Of a stretch of DNA of 64,000 bases, positions 8,040 to 16,131 are shown one piece after another. The notes under the pieces were generated by a model. It was not told where the DNA came from. It saw only the letters and a program-made list of their open reading frames with translations, and did no database searches. The translations under genes and the position numbers were made by a program. The stretch comes from DATDAH01 sp963823495 (GTDB lineage: Bacteria > Actinomycetota > Acidimicrobiia > Acidimicrobiales > DATDAH01), in NCBI GenBank assembly GCA_963823495.1, contig CAWGLV010000001.1, positions 3,658,001-3,722,000 of the forward strand, given 5' to 3'. Numbering within the stretch: position 1 is the first letter of the stretch; every line of letters begins with the position of its first letter.

Positions 8040-8906
8040 ATGGACTTCGGCCTGTTCGCCGCACTCGCGGCGCCCTACGTGACAACCGACGGCCTCGTCG
8101 CTCTCGGCCAGGAGGCCGAGGCCCACGGCGTGGAGTCGCTCTGGGTGGCCGAACACGTCGTGCTCTTCGACGAGTACGCGCCGGACTACCCCTACGACGA
8201 GAACGGCCGGTTCCCGGCCACGGCGGACTCGGGCATCCTCGAGCCGCTGTCGACCCTCGCCTTCCTGGCGGGACAGACCTCGACCATCCGGCTGGGCACG
8301 GGGATCCTCCTCCTGCCCCAGCGCAACCCCGTGTACACCGCCAAGGAGGCGGCCAACGTCGACTGGCTCTCCGGCGGGCGCATGGACCTCGGCATCGGCG
8401 TGGGCTGGTGCCAGGAGGAGTACGCCGCGGTCGACGTGTCCTGGCCCCGGCGGGGCCAGCGGACCGACGAGTACATCGCGGTGATGCGCTCGCTGTGGAC
8501 CGAGGACGTGTCGTCGTTCTCCGGCGAGTTCTACGAGCTCGACAAGGCCCGCATGTACCCGAAGCCGACGCAGGCCAGGTTGCCGATCCACATCGGCGGC
8601 GAGTCCGACGCCGCCATCGGACGAGCCGCCCGTCTCGGTGACGGCTGGTACACGTTCAACCGCCTGCCCGAGGACGTGCCCGCCGCACTGGCCCGTCTCG
8701 ACGACCTGCTCGAGCAGAACGGTCGCACCCGGGCCGACGTGCAGGTCAGCGTCTGCCCCTACCTGCACCCGCTCACCCCCGACATGGTGGACCAGTACCG
8801 GGACGCCGGCGTCGACCGGGTGATCGGCATGGTGTTCGGCGCCGGCCCCGACGACTTCAAGGTCGGCATCGAGGCCCTCGAGCCCTGCCTGGAACGCGCC
8901 CGCTGA
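8040..8906 (+). CDS. LLM-class oxidoreductase, probably F420-dependent
   Basis: 288 residues, luciferase-like TIM barrel. It starts MDFGLFAAL, has ESLWVAEHVVLF, IRLGTGILLLPQRNP, LSGGRMDLGIGVGWCQEEY, then IHIGGESDAAIGRAARLGDG, the order found in actinobacterial F420-dependent enzymes of the TIGR03619 type. Such enzymes oxidise or reduce carbonyls and ring compounds with F420 or flavin; the cofactor and substrate here are inferred. The start has AGGGGG upstream. It lies 39 bases after the ALDH and 76 before an SDR, so it is probably co-transcribed. A CTGTCGACAG palindrome at 8006-8015 lies in the gap before it. Confidence 0.9.
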   Translation: MDFGLFAALAAPYVTTDGLVALGQEAEAHGVESLWVAEHVVLFDEYAPDYPYDENGRFPATADSGILEPLSTLAFLAGQTSTIRLGTGILLLPQRNPVYTAKEAANVDWLSGGRMDLGIGVGWCQEEYAAVDVSWPRRGQRTDEYIAVMRSLWTEDVSSFSGEFYELDKARMYPKPTQARLPIHIGGESDAAIGRAARLGDGWYTFNRLPEDVPAALARLDDLLEQNGRTRADVQVSVCPYLHPLTPDMVDQYRDAGVDRVIGMVFGAGPDDFKVGIEALEPCLERAR

Positions 8907-8982
8907 AGGAGCGATCCGTTCTGGTGGCCGAGTCCGGTGCCGGGACGAGGAAGCCGACCACCGGGAAGACGAGGGGTTGACG

Positions 8983-9807
8983 ATGGAACAACTCGAGGGC
9001 AGGGTCGCGGTGGTCACCGGGGCCGGATCGGGGATCGGCCGCGCGTTGGCCCGGCGGTTCCTCGGTGGCGGAATGCAGGTGGTGGCGGCGGACGTGGAAC
9101 GGCCGGCCATCGAGGCGACCGTGGCGGGGACCGACGCGCTCCCGGTGGTCTGTGACGTCAGCGACCCCGACGCGGTGGAGGCCCTGGCCGCCACCACCTA
9201 CGGGCGGTTCGGCGGAGCGCACCTGGTGTGTGCCAACGCCGGGGTCTTCCAGGGCGGCATCAGCTGGGAACGCAGCGTCGAGGACTGGCAGTGGGTGCTG
9301 GGCGTCAACCTCTGGGGTGTCATCCACACGGTGAAGTCCTTCGTCCCCCGCATGATCGCTTCCGGCGACGAGGGCCATGTGGTGGTGACCTCGTCGATGG
9401 CGGGCCTGGCCTGCGCCGCGTTCTCGGGCCCCTACCAGGCCTCCAAGTTCGGGGCCTACGCGGTGGCCGAGTCCCTGGCCCACGACCTCCAGGCCTCGGG
9501 TGTCCCCATCGGCGTGTCGGCGCTGTGCCCCGGCTCGGTCAACACCCGCATCGGCGAGTCCGGCCGCAACCGGCCCGGCGATCTGCCCGCCAAGGGGGGC
9601 GACGACGTGACCTTCGTCGAGGGGGCACTGGTGGAGCTCACCTCGACCCAGGGGGCGGACCCGGCGGAGGTGGCCGACCGCGTCGTGGCCGGAGTGCAGG
9701 CCGGGGACTTCCTCATCCCCACCAACGACGACTACGCCGACCAGCTCCGCGTCCACACCGACGCCCAGATCGCCCGCCGCCTCCCCCCCATGGCGGACTT
9801 CACCTGA
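8983..9807 (+). CDS. Short-chain dehydrogenase/reductase (SDR)
   Basis: 274 residues, classical SDR. TGAGSGIG (12-19) binds NAD(P), NAG stabilises the central sheet, TSSMAG gives the catalytic serine and YQASK the Tyr-Lys pair. I chose ATG 8983 over the in-frame TTG at 8977 because GAGGGG lies six bases upstream of the ATG. It is the last gene of the ALDH-LLM-SDR run and ends before a long inverted repeat shared with the convergent SDR gene. The substrate is not predictable. Confidence 0.92.
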   Translation: MEQLEGRVAVVTGAGSGIGRALARRFLGGGMQVVAADVERPAIEATVAGTDALPVVCDVSDPDAVEALAATTYGRFGGAHLVCANAGVFQGGISWERSVEDWQWVLGVNLWGVIHTVKSFVPRMIASGDEGHVVVTSSMAGLACAAFSGPYQASKFGAYAVAESLAHDLQASGVPIGVSALCPGSVNTRIGESGRNRPGDLPAKGGDDVTFVEGALVELTSTQGADPAEVADRVVAGVQAGDFLIPTNDDYADQLRVHTDAQIARRLPPMADFT

Positions 9808-9915
9808 GCCACCGAGGCCGGCCGAGGCTGTCGGGCCGAAGAAGCCGACGGCAACGAATGGAGCGGGTTTCGGGCCGCCCATCGTCGGGGACAAGAAGGC
9901 AGTCGCCCGCTCGCT

Positions 9916-9964
9916 GAAATTGCGTTCGTTGAGGTCGTACAGCAGCCGTATCGAACGCAATTTC
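9916..9964. terminator. Inverted repeat with 13-bp arms between convergent SDR genes
   Basis: GAAATTGCGTTCG (9916-9928) and CGAACGCAATTTC (9952-9964) pair perfectly around a 23-base loop. Placed between two converging genes, it is probably a bidirectional terminator, although the loop is long and there is no U-run. It is AT-richer than its surroundings. Confidence 0.5.
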
Positions 9965-9967
9965 GGG

Positions 9968-10747
9968 CTAGGTGGGCATGACGGTGCCGCCGTCGACGCA
10001 GAGGATCTGGCCGTTGACCAGAGCGGCGTCGTCGGAGGCGAAGAAGAGGGCGGCCCCGGTGAGCTGGTCGGGCTCGACGTTGCGCTTCATGGGGCTGAGC
10101 TGCTCGAAGAAGGGCATGGCGAAGTCCGGTACCGTGGTCTTGGTGGCCTCGGTCATCGTCAGGCCCGGGGCGATGCAGTTCACCCGCACCCCGAACTGAC
10201 CGAGTTGGCCGGCCAGGTGATGGGTGAGGCCGATGACGCCCCACTTGCTCTGGGCGTAGGCGTAGTTGCCGACCCCGTTGAACTCGGGGTCGAAGGCGTT
10301 GATCTGGTGCAGGTAGGCCGCGATCGAGGCGATGTTGACGATGCTGCCGCTTCCCTGCTCCACCATGGCCGGGGCCACGGCGCGGGCCATCAGCCACTGG
10401 CCGTGCAGGTTCACGTCGAACACGGTCCTGAGGTAGTCGAGGCTCTGGTCGCCGGTGTCGAGGTTGCCGTAGACGGCGGCGTTGTTGACCAGCACGTCGA
10501 CCCGGCCGAAGCGCTCCTGTGCGGCGTCGACCGACGCCTGGACCGAGGCCTCGTCGGCGATGTCGGTGGGCACGGGCTCGACGTCGCCGAGGGCGGACAG
10601 CTCCTCGGCCGCCGACCCGCACCGGTCCTGGTCCACCTCGGCGATGGCCACCCTGGCCCCCTCGCCGAGGAAGCGCTTCGCGTACTCGAAGCCGATCCCG
10701 CCGCCGGCCCCCGTGATGATGGCCACTCGGCCGTCCAGTCGTCCCAT
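9968..10747 (-). CDS. Short-chain dehydrogenase/reductase (SDR)
   Basis: 259 residues from ATG 10747 (MGRLDGRVAIITGAGGGIG). Cofactor motif TGAGGGIG, NNAAVYG, a catalytic serine region IVNIASIAAYL and YAQSKWG for Tyr/Lys. The C-terminal LCVDGGTVMPT is the usual 'vDGG' end of classical SDRs. An in-frame ATG at 10771 would add eight residues but would overlap the divergent start; a TACGTT box six bases upstream of 10747 supports the shorter form as a leaderless message. It is divergent from the DUF-type gene at 10770. Confidence 0.92.
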   Translation of the reverse strand: MGRLDGRVAIITGAGGGIGFEYAKRFLGEGARVAIAEVDQDRCGSAAEELSALGDVEPVPTDIADEASVQASVDAAQERFGRVDVLVNNAAVYGNLDTGDQSLDYLRTVFDVNLHGQWLMARAVAPAMVEQGSGSIVNIASIAAYLHQINAFDPEFNGVGNYAYAQSKWGVIGLTHHLAGQLGQFGVRVNCIAPGLTMTEATKTTVPDFAMPFFEQLSPMKRNVEPDQLTGAALFFASDDAALVNGQILCVDGGTVMPT

Positions 10748-10753
10748 GCCCGC

Positions 10754-10763
10754 AACGTAGTCT
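10754..10763. promoter_or_regulatory. Two divergent -10 boxes sharing a TA step
   Basis: The ten bases AACGTAGTCT hold TAGTCT on the plus strand (10758-10763, six bases before ATG 10770) and TACGTT on the minus strand (10759-10754, six bases before ATG 10747). The TA at 10758-10759 belongs to both boxes, so the two leaderless promoters should be mutually exclusive. Confidence 0.5.
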
Positions 10764-10769
10764 CGCCGC

Positions 10770-11876
10770 ATGCTGACCTCCGGAGACGACTACCCGATCC
10801 ACCAGGTGGCCGAGCCCGTCCGCCACGTCGGTACCAGCGACCGCAACTTCTATGACCGGTACTACTTCAACGCCCACAACTGCTCGGGTGACCTGTTCCT
10901 GGTGCTCGGCCTGGGCCTGTACCCCAACCTCGGCACCCAGGACGCCTTCGCGGTCGTGCGCCGAGGCGACAAGCACCGGGTCGTGCGCTCGAGCCGGGTC
11001 CTCGACGACCGCATGGACCTGACCACCGGCCCCTTGCGGGTGGAGGTGGTCGAGCCCCTGCGCCAGATCCGCTTCGTGCTCGAGCCCACCGAGCACCCCC
11101 TCGCGCTGGACATGACCTTCGAGGGGGCCCACGCCGCCTTCGAGGAGCCCAAGCAGCTCATCCGCAAGTTCGGGCGCCTGGTCTTCGACACCGCCCGCTT
11201 CTGCCAGAACGGCCGCTGGACGGGCACCCTCGAGGTCGACGGCGAGTCCTTCACCGTCGAGCCCGGGACATGGTGGGGCATGCGGGACCGCTCCTGGGGT
11301 GTGCGCCCCGTCGGCGAGGCCGAGCCGCCCGGCATCCGGGGCGAGACGGGCCAGATGGTCGGCCTCTGGAACTACGCCCCCATGCAGTTCGAGGACCACC
11401 AGATCTTCTACATCTGCCAGGAGGAGCCCGACGGCACCCGGACCCTCGAGGAGTCGATCCGGGTCTGGAACGACCCCACCCGGGAGCCCGAACCCCTCGG
11501 CCGACCCGAGTACGAGCACACGCTGGTCAGCGGGACGCGTCGGATCGACACGCCCTCCACGCTGTCCTTCCCCGATGCCCCCGGCGGCGGCTTCTCGGTC
11601 ACGGTCAACCCCCTGGTCAACGCGTACGTGGCCATCGGCACCGGCTACGGGGTGGAGGACGACTGGCGCCACGGCATGCACCAGGGCGACCTCGTCACCC
11701 AGTACGTCGAGCACGACATGGCCCAGCTCGACACCTGGGCCTGGTACTCCCTCAACGAGCAGGTGGCCCGCTTCGAGCGCTCCGACGGCCCGGTGGGCTA
11801 CGGCATGCACGAGTACGGCGTGTTCGGCGCCTTTCCCAAGTACGGCCTCACCGACGGTGCCGACGTCGCGGGGTGA
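10770..11876 (+). CDS. Uncharacterised protein with a WGMRDRSWGVRP motif (hydroxyneurosporene-synthase/lipocalin-like fold suspected)
   Basis: 368 residues, no signal peptide or membrane segment. The central GTWWGMRDRSWGVRP resembles the 'GxRDxSWGxR' motif of an uncharacterised actinobacterial and proteobacterial family whose beta-rich proteins are distantly like CrtC (hydroxyneurosporene synthase) hydratases. Aromatic-rich strands are spread through the chain. I cannot name the reaction. A role on a polyprenyl, sterol or lipid substrate would fit the neighbouring SDR and nearby carotenoid oxygenase genes, but that is inference. Confidence 0.85.
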   Translation: MLTSGDDYPIHQVAEPVRHVGTSDRNFYDRYYFNAHNCSGDLFLVLGLGLYPNLGTQDAFAVVRRGDKHRVVRSSRVLDDRMDLTTGPLRVEVVEPLRQIRFVLEPTEHPLALDMTFEGAHAAFEEPKQLIRKFGRLVFDTARFCQNGRWTGTLEVDGESFTVEPGTWWGMRDRSWGVRPVGEAEPPGIRGETGQMVGLWNYAPMQFEDHQIFYICQEEPDGTRTLEESIRVWNDPTREPEPLGRPEYEHTLVSGTRRIDTPSTLSFPDAPGGGFSVTVNPLVNAYVAIGTGYGVEDDWRHGMHQGDLVTQYVEHDMAQLDTWAWYSLNEQVARFERSDGPVGYGMHEYGVFGAFPKYGLTDGADVAG

Positions 11877-11917
11877 GACACTGAACGCAGAGCGTGGCCA
11901 GGGGGCGGCCACTGTCG

Positions 11918-11923
11918 TAGCCT
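11918..11923 (+). promoter_or_regulatory. -10 box, probable leaderless promoter of the lipoprotein gene
   Basis: TAGCCT lies seven bases before the ATG at 11931, with no ribosome-binding site between the two. It suggests that the lipoprotein/GH43 pair has its own promoter. Confidence 0.45.
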
Positions 11924-11930
11924 GAAACCC

Positions 11931-12716
11931 ATGCAGCAGACGGCGGCGACGGCTCTGGGCCTGGCCGTCCTCGTGCTCGGCCTGGTCGGGTGCGGGGACG
12001 ACGACGGCACCGCGGTCACCGCCGCGGCCACGGCCTGCCGCGTCGACCCGGGTCCGTCGGGGCCGCTGACCACCGAAGCGGGAGCGCTCTTCGTGCCCCC
12101 GACGCCCCGTCCTCAGGACTGGGTCGAGCCGCCCCAGGAGGGCTTCGACTGGGACGCCGACGGTGCGCCCGACACCCTCGGCTTCGACCAGGAGGCCGGC
12201 GCCATCGTGGTGACCTGGACCGACGGCTCACTCACCGTCACCGGCATCCGCTCGGACTTCACCGGTCAACCCGGTCAGCCGGTGGAGCCCGGTGGCGACC
12301 CGTACCTCGAGCAGCCGACCGAGGCCGGGCCACCGTCGCCGGAATCGGTGGAGGACGGCCTGGCCGCGCCCGTCCCGGCCGGCGTGGCCGACGTGACCGG
12401 TGACGGCCTCCTCGACCTGCTGGTCGTCGACGACGGGACCGCCTCGGTGGTGGTCGGCGCCGGCGCCGAGTCCGCCTCGGTCAGCGTGGCCCAGCGCGCC
12501 ATCGGCACCGAGGTCCAGGGATGGCGCAGCCCGCCGGTCGTGCCCGCGGACCCATCCGGCCAGGCCTTCGACCAGCCCTCGGTCCCCTATGACCAGGCGA
12601 CCATCGTGCCCCGGTGGGACCTGACCGGGGACGGCATCGCGGACTGGGTCATCGAGAGCAACCTGCCCCGGGCCCTCGGACCGGTCACCGCCTACGCCGG
12701 AAAGCCGTGCGCGTGA
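11931..12716 (+). CDS. Lipoprotein with FG-GAP/EF-hand-like repeats
   Basis: 261 residues. The N-terminus MQQTAATALGLAVLVLGLVGC is a lipoprotein signal with an LVGC lipobox, so the mature protein should be anchored outside the membrane. Three calcium-loop-like repeats occur: DWDADGAPDTLGF, DVTGDGLLDLLVV and DLTGDGIADWVI, the D-x-[TD]-x-D-G pattern of FG-GAP/VCBS propeller blades. The stop overlaps the next gene's GTG by four bases (GTGA), so the GH43-type protein is made together with it. The two may form a cell-surface pair; no ligand is predictable. Confidence 0.85.
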   Translation: MQQTAATALGLAVLVLGLVGCGDDDGTAVTAAATACRVDPGPSGPLTTEAGALFVPPTPRPQDWVEPPQEGFDWDADGAPDTLGFDQEAGAIVVTWTDGSLTVTGIRSDFTGQPGQPVEPGGDPYLEQPTEAGPPSPESVEDGLAAPVPAGVADVTGDGLLDLLVVDDGTASVVVGAGAESASVSVAQRAIGTEVQGWRSPPVVPADPSGQAFDQPSVPYDQATIVPRWDLTGDGIADWVIESNLPRALGPVTAYAGKPCA

Positions 12717-14209
12717 GACGCGCCGGGCTCGTCCTGGTCCTCGTCGCGGGCACGATGGTCGTGGCCGCACCGTCGGAGGGGCCGGCCGGAGCCAGCCCCG
12801 GTCGGAGCACCACCTACTTCGCCGACACCCCGGACCCCCACGTCCTCCGGGTCGGCAACCGCTACTACGCCTACAGCACGAATCGGACCGGGCCATGGGG
12901 CGGGCTGCTGCACGTTCCGGTCCTGCGGTCCCCCAACCTGCGGGATTGGGACGATCAGGTCGACGCCTTCCCGAACCTGCCGGCCTGGGTCACGCCGGGG
13001 CGGACCTGGGCCCCGTCGGTCTACCGCGACCGCAACGGCTACACCCTCTTCTACACCGCCACCGAGCGGGCGACCGGTCGCCAGTGCATCGGGCGGGCCC
13101 GGGCCAACGGCCCCAGGGGGCCGTTCCGGGACCGGCGCCGCGGCCCGCTGGTCTGCCAGCGGCGGCTCGGGGGCTCGATCGACGCCTACGTGTTCCAGGA
13201 CCGCGACGGCCGCCGGTACCTCTACTGGAAGAACGACGGCAACTGCTGCGGACTGGGGGTGTCGCTCTGGGGTCAACGGCTCAACCTCGACGAGGAGCTG
13301 ATGGGCCGCGGGCCGACCCGCCTGCTCACCTACGACCGGGCCTGGGAGCGGCCGCTGATCGAGAACCCGGCCATGACCCGCGCCCCCCAGCGGGGCGCGG
13401 GCCACCGGTTGTTCTACGCCGCCAACTGGTTCGAGTCCCGCAACTACGCCACCGGCTTCGCCCGCTGCCGCACGGCCCTGGGGCCCTGCGTGAAGCAGAC
13501 GACCCAGCGCCCGTGGCACGACACCACCGACAACGCCTTCGGCCCCGGTGGCGCCGCGTTCTTCACCGACCACGGCGGCCGCAACTGGATGGCCTACCAC
13601 GGCTGGTCCCGACCGCCGAACGTGGTCGGCTACAGCAACGGCGGGCGCCGCTCCCTGTACATCGAGAAGGTCAACTTCTCCTCGACCGAGCGCCCACGGG
13701 TGAACCCGGACCACCCGTTCGCCTACCACCGCAACCCACCCCATCCCTTCACCGACGTGTTCCCCTGGGCCGACGCCGCCGTCCGCTGGGCCTGGCGCGG
13801 CGACGTGGTCGCCGGCTACAACGACCGGCCCGACCGGCGCTTCTACCCTGGCCGGGGGATCACCCGCGCCAACGCGGTGCTCCAGACCCGTCGGACCGGC
13901 CCACCCCACCGGGTGGCCCCTCTCAGCCAGGCGAATCGGACCCTCACCCGAGGCCAGGCCGCCCGGCTGCTCTACACCGCGGCCGGGTCCCCCGACGTGC
14001 GGGGGCCCGCCTTCGACCACGACCTGACCGACGCGGCAACACCGATCGGGCTTCGGCGAGCCGTGCGTTGGGTCGGGCGCGACCCTGACGGTGCCGGTCC
14101 GCAGCGGGCGATCATGGGCGGCCACAGCGACAACACCTTCCGCCCCGGCCGCCCCGTCAACCGCGCCACCTTCGTCACGATGCTGCACCGCTGGCGCACC
14201 GACGCCTGA
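12713..14209 (+). CDS. Secreted GH43-like five-bladed propeller with C-terminal S-layer homology repeats
   Basis: 498 residues from GTG 12713, which overlaps the preceding TGA (GTGA). A signal peptide (GLVLVLVAGTMVVAAPSEGPAGA) leads into YFADTPDPHVLRVGNRYYAY, the opening of GH43/GH-F type glycosidases with the candidate catalytic base in ADTPDPHV, then APSVYRDRNGYTLFY, GGSIDAYVFQDRDG and GPGGAAFFTDHGG. From about residue 345 SLH-like repeats begin: PFTDVFPWADAAVRWAWRG followed by VVAGYNDRPDRRFYPG and ITRANAV, and later IMGGHSDNTFRPGRPVNRA. SLH repeats tether proteins to cell-wall polymers. It is therefore probably a wall-bound arabinan/xylan-type glycosidase or a glycan-binding relative. Confidence 0.85.
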   Translation: MRRAGLVLVLVAGTMVVAAPSEGPAGASPGRSTTYFADTPDPHVLRVGNRYYAYSTNRTGPWGGLLHVPVLRSPNLRDWDDQVDAFPNLPAWVTPGRTWAPSVYRDRNGYTLFYTATERATGRQCIGRARANGPRGPFRDRRRGPLVCQRRLGGSIDAYVFQDRDGRRYLYWKNDGNCCGLGVSLWGQRLNLDEELMGRGPTRLLTYDRAWERPLIENPAMTRAPQRGAGHRLFYAANWFESRNYATGFARCRTALGPCVKQTTQRPWHDTTDNAFGPGGAAFFTDHGGRNWMAYHGWSRPPNVVGYSNGGRRSLYIEKVNFSSTERPRVNPDHPFAYHRNPPHPFTDVFPWADAAVRWAWRGDVVAGYNDRPDRRFYPGRGITRANAVLQTRRTGPPHRVAPLSQANRTLTRGQAARLLYTAAGSPDVRGPAFDHDLTDAATPIGLRRAVRWVGRDPDGAGPQRAIMGGHSDNTFRPGRPVNRATFVTMLHRWRTDA

Positions 14210-14221
14210 CCACCCACGAGG

Positions 14222-14998
14222 TCACCGGCCCCGCCACTCTGGATCGCGGCCCTCGGCGAACGCGGCCCGACCCTCCGCCGCGTCGTCGGTGGCGCCGGCG
14301 ACGCGGCGCATGGTCTCGCCGAAGCGGACGGCGTCGGTCCAGGCCAGCTCCTGACCGCGCCAGGCGACCTCCTTCACGGCCCGCTGGGCCAACGGGGCAC
14401 CCCGGCACAGACGGGCGGCCAGGTCCCGGGCCTCCTCGAGGAGCCGGTCGTCGGGCACCACCTTCCAGGCCAGGCCGATCTCGAGCGCCCGGGCCGCGTC
14501 GATGGGCTCGCCGAGGAGGAGCAACTCCATGGCGTGCTGCCAGCCCAGCTTCGGCGGCAGGCGTAGGGCACTCACGATGGTCGGCACGCCGATGCGCACC
14601 TCGGGGAAGGCGAAGGTGGCCGACTCGGCGGCGATCACGAAGTCACAGGCCGCCGCGGCCGTCAGGCCGTAGCCGATGCACGGCCCGTTCACCGCGGCGA
14701 TGGTCGGCTTGAAGATCTCCCATCCGCTCTCGAAGGAGTTGAGGGTGGGTATCTCCCAGAACGTCCCCGACCAGGTGCCCACCGAGCCGGCGCCGTCCTT
14801 CAGATCGGCCCCCGCACAGAAGGCCCGGCCCGCGCCCGTCACGATCGCCACCCAGGCGTCCTGGTCGTCCCGGAACCGCTCCCATGCCGCGTTCAGCCCC
14901 TCCCGCATCGGCCCGTTGATGGCGTTGAGCACCTCCGGGCGGTCGTAGGTGATCGTCACCACGGGCCCCGCCTGCTCGTAGCCGACAGGACCGGTCAC
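14222..14998 (-). CDS. Enoyl-CoA hydratase/isomerase family protein
   Basis: 258 residues, crotonase fold. TYDRPEVLNAING, GAGRAFCAGADLKDG (oxyanion hole and CoA contact) and KPTIAAVNGPCIGYGL are family hallmarks, and CDFVIAAESATFAFPEV follows as usual. The GTG start at 14998 overlaps the epoxide hydrolase stop by four bases (GTGA). It is the last gene of a four-gene minus-strand operon. It probably hydrates a 2-enoyl-CoA in a beta-oxidation-like step, but one of the two usual catalytic acids cannot be assigned by eye, so isomerase or related activity is possible. Confidence 0.92.
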   Translation of the reverse strand: MTGPVGYEQAGPVVTITYDRPEVLNAINGPMREGLNAAWERFRDDQDAWVAIVTGAGRAFCAGADLKDGAGSVGTWSGTFWEIPTLNSFESGWEIFKPTIAAVNGPCIGYGLTAAAACDFVIAAESATFAFPEVRIGVPTIVSALRLPPKLGWQHAMELLLLGEPIDAARALEIGLAWKVVPDDRLLEEARDLAARLCRGAPLAQRAVKEVAWRGQELAWTDAVRFGETMRRVAGATDDAAEGRAAFAEGRDPEWRGR

Positions 14999-16131
14999 AG
15001 CAGTCGGCCGAAGGCCCGGATGTCCTCGACGACCAGATCGGGCTCCTCGAGAGTGGCGAAGTGCCCGCCGCGGTCGAAGGTGGACCAGTGCTGGATGTTG
15101 TAGATCCGCTCGGCGAAGCGCCGGGAGGCCCGCAGGATCTCCCCGGGGAAGACGGCACCGGCGCTCGGCACCTCGACCTTGGCGCCCTGCAGGCCGAACA
15201 GGCCGGACTTCTTGGCCTCGTAGTAGAGCCGGGTCGAGGAGTTGATCGTGCCCGTCACCCAGTAGGTGGTGATGTTGGTGAGCAGGTCGTCGCGGGACAC
15301 CGCCGATTCGATGGTCCCGTCGTTGTCGGTCCAGGCGTGGAACTTCTCGGCGATCCACCCGGCCAGACCCGCGGGGGAGTCGTGGAGCCCGTAGCCGAGC
15401 GTCTGGGGGCGGGTGCCCTGGATCGCCTGGTAGCCGGCGCCGTCACCCATGATCGTCATGGCGTCGGCCATGGCCGACTGCTCCTCCTCGGTCAGGACGT
15501 CATCGGGGCCGGGCACGGCGATGAGCATGTTGAGGTGGATGCCCGCGCAGTGGTCGGGGTCCAGCAGGCCGATCTGGGTGGAGATCATCGAGCCCCAGTC
15601 CCCGCCCTGGGCGAGATAGCCGTCATAGCCGAGCCGGTCCATGAGGGCGACGAACGCCAGGGCGATGCGCTTGGGGTCCCAGCCCCGGTCGGTGGTCGGG
15701 CCCGACCAGGCGTAGCCGGGCAGGGACGGGGCCACCACGTGGAAGGCGTCCTCGGCCGAGCCGCCGTGGGCCTCGGGGTCCCGCAGCGGATCGATGACGG
15801 AGAGGAACTCCACCACCGACCCGGGCCAGCCATGGCTGAGGAGAAGCGGGCGGGCGCCCTCGACCGGCGACGGGGCATGGATGAAGTGGATCCGCTGGCC
15901 GTCGATCTCCGTGGCGAAGTGGTCCCAGGCCTGCAGCCGGGCCTCGTGGGTGCGCCAGTCGTACTCGTCCCGCCAGTAGGCACACAGCTCCTGCAGGTAG
16001 GCCAGGTTCGTGCCGTACTCCCACCCCGTGTCGGGGATCTGGTCGGGCCAGCGGGTTCGGCCCAGCCGGTCATGGAGGTCCACCAGGACCTCTTCGGCCA
16101 CCGTGATGTCGAACGGCCGGATCTCGCTCAT
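14995..16131 (-). CDS. Epoxide hydrolase (EHN-type alpha/beta hydrolase)
   Basis: 378 residues. The N-terminal segment (EEVLVDLHDRLGRTRWPDQI) is the EHN domain of microsomal-type epoxide hydrolases. HGWPGS at 100-105 forms the oxyanion hole, GGDWGS carries the nucleophile D178, and DRGGHFATLEEPDLVVEDI near the C-terminus gives the catalytic histidine. These enzymes open epoxides to vicinal diols through an ester intermediate. It overlaps the thiolase stop and the hydratase start by four bases each, so the operon is translationally coupled. In a terpenoid or carotenoid route it would act on an epoxide intermediate. Confidence 0.93.
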   Translation of the reverse strand: MSEIRPFDITVAEEVLVDLHDRLGRTRWPDQIPDTGWEYGTNLAYLQELCAYWRDEYDWRTHEARLQAWDHFATEIDGQRIHFIHAPSPVEGARPLLLSHGWPGSVVEFLSVIDPLRDPEAHGGSAEDAFHVVAPSLPGYAWSGPTTDRGWDPKRIALAFVALMDRLGYDGYLAQGGDWGSMISTQIGLLDPDHCAGIHLNMLIAVPGPDDVLTEEEQSAMADAMTIMGDGAGYQAIQGTRPQTLGYGLHDSPAGLAGWIAEKFHAWTDNDGTIESAVSRDDLLTNITTYWVTGTINSSTRLYYEAKKSGLFGLQGAKVEVPSAGAVFPGEILRASRRFAERIYNIQHWSTFDRGGHFATLEEPDLVVEDIRAFGRLL

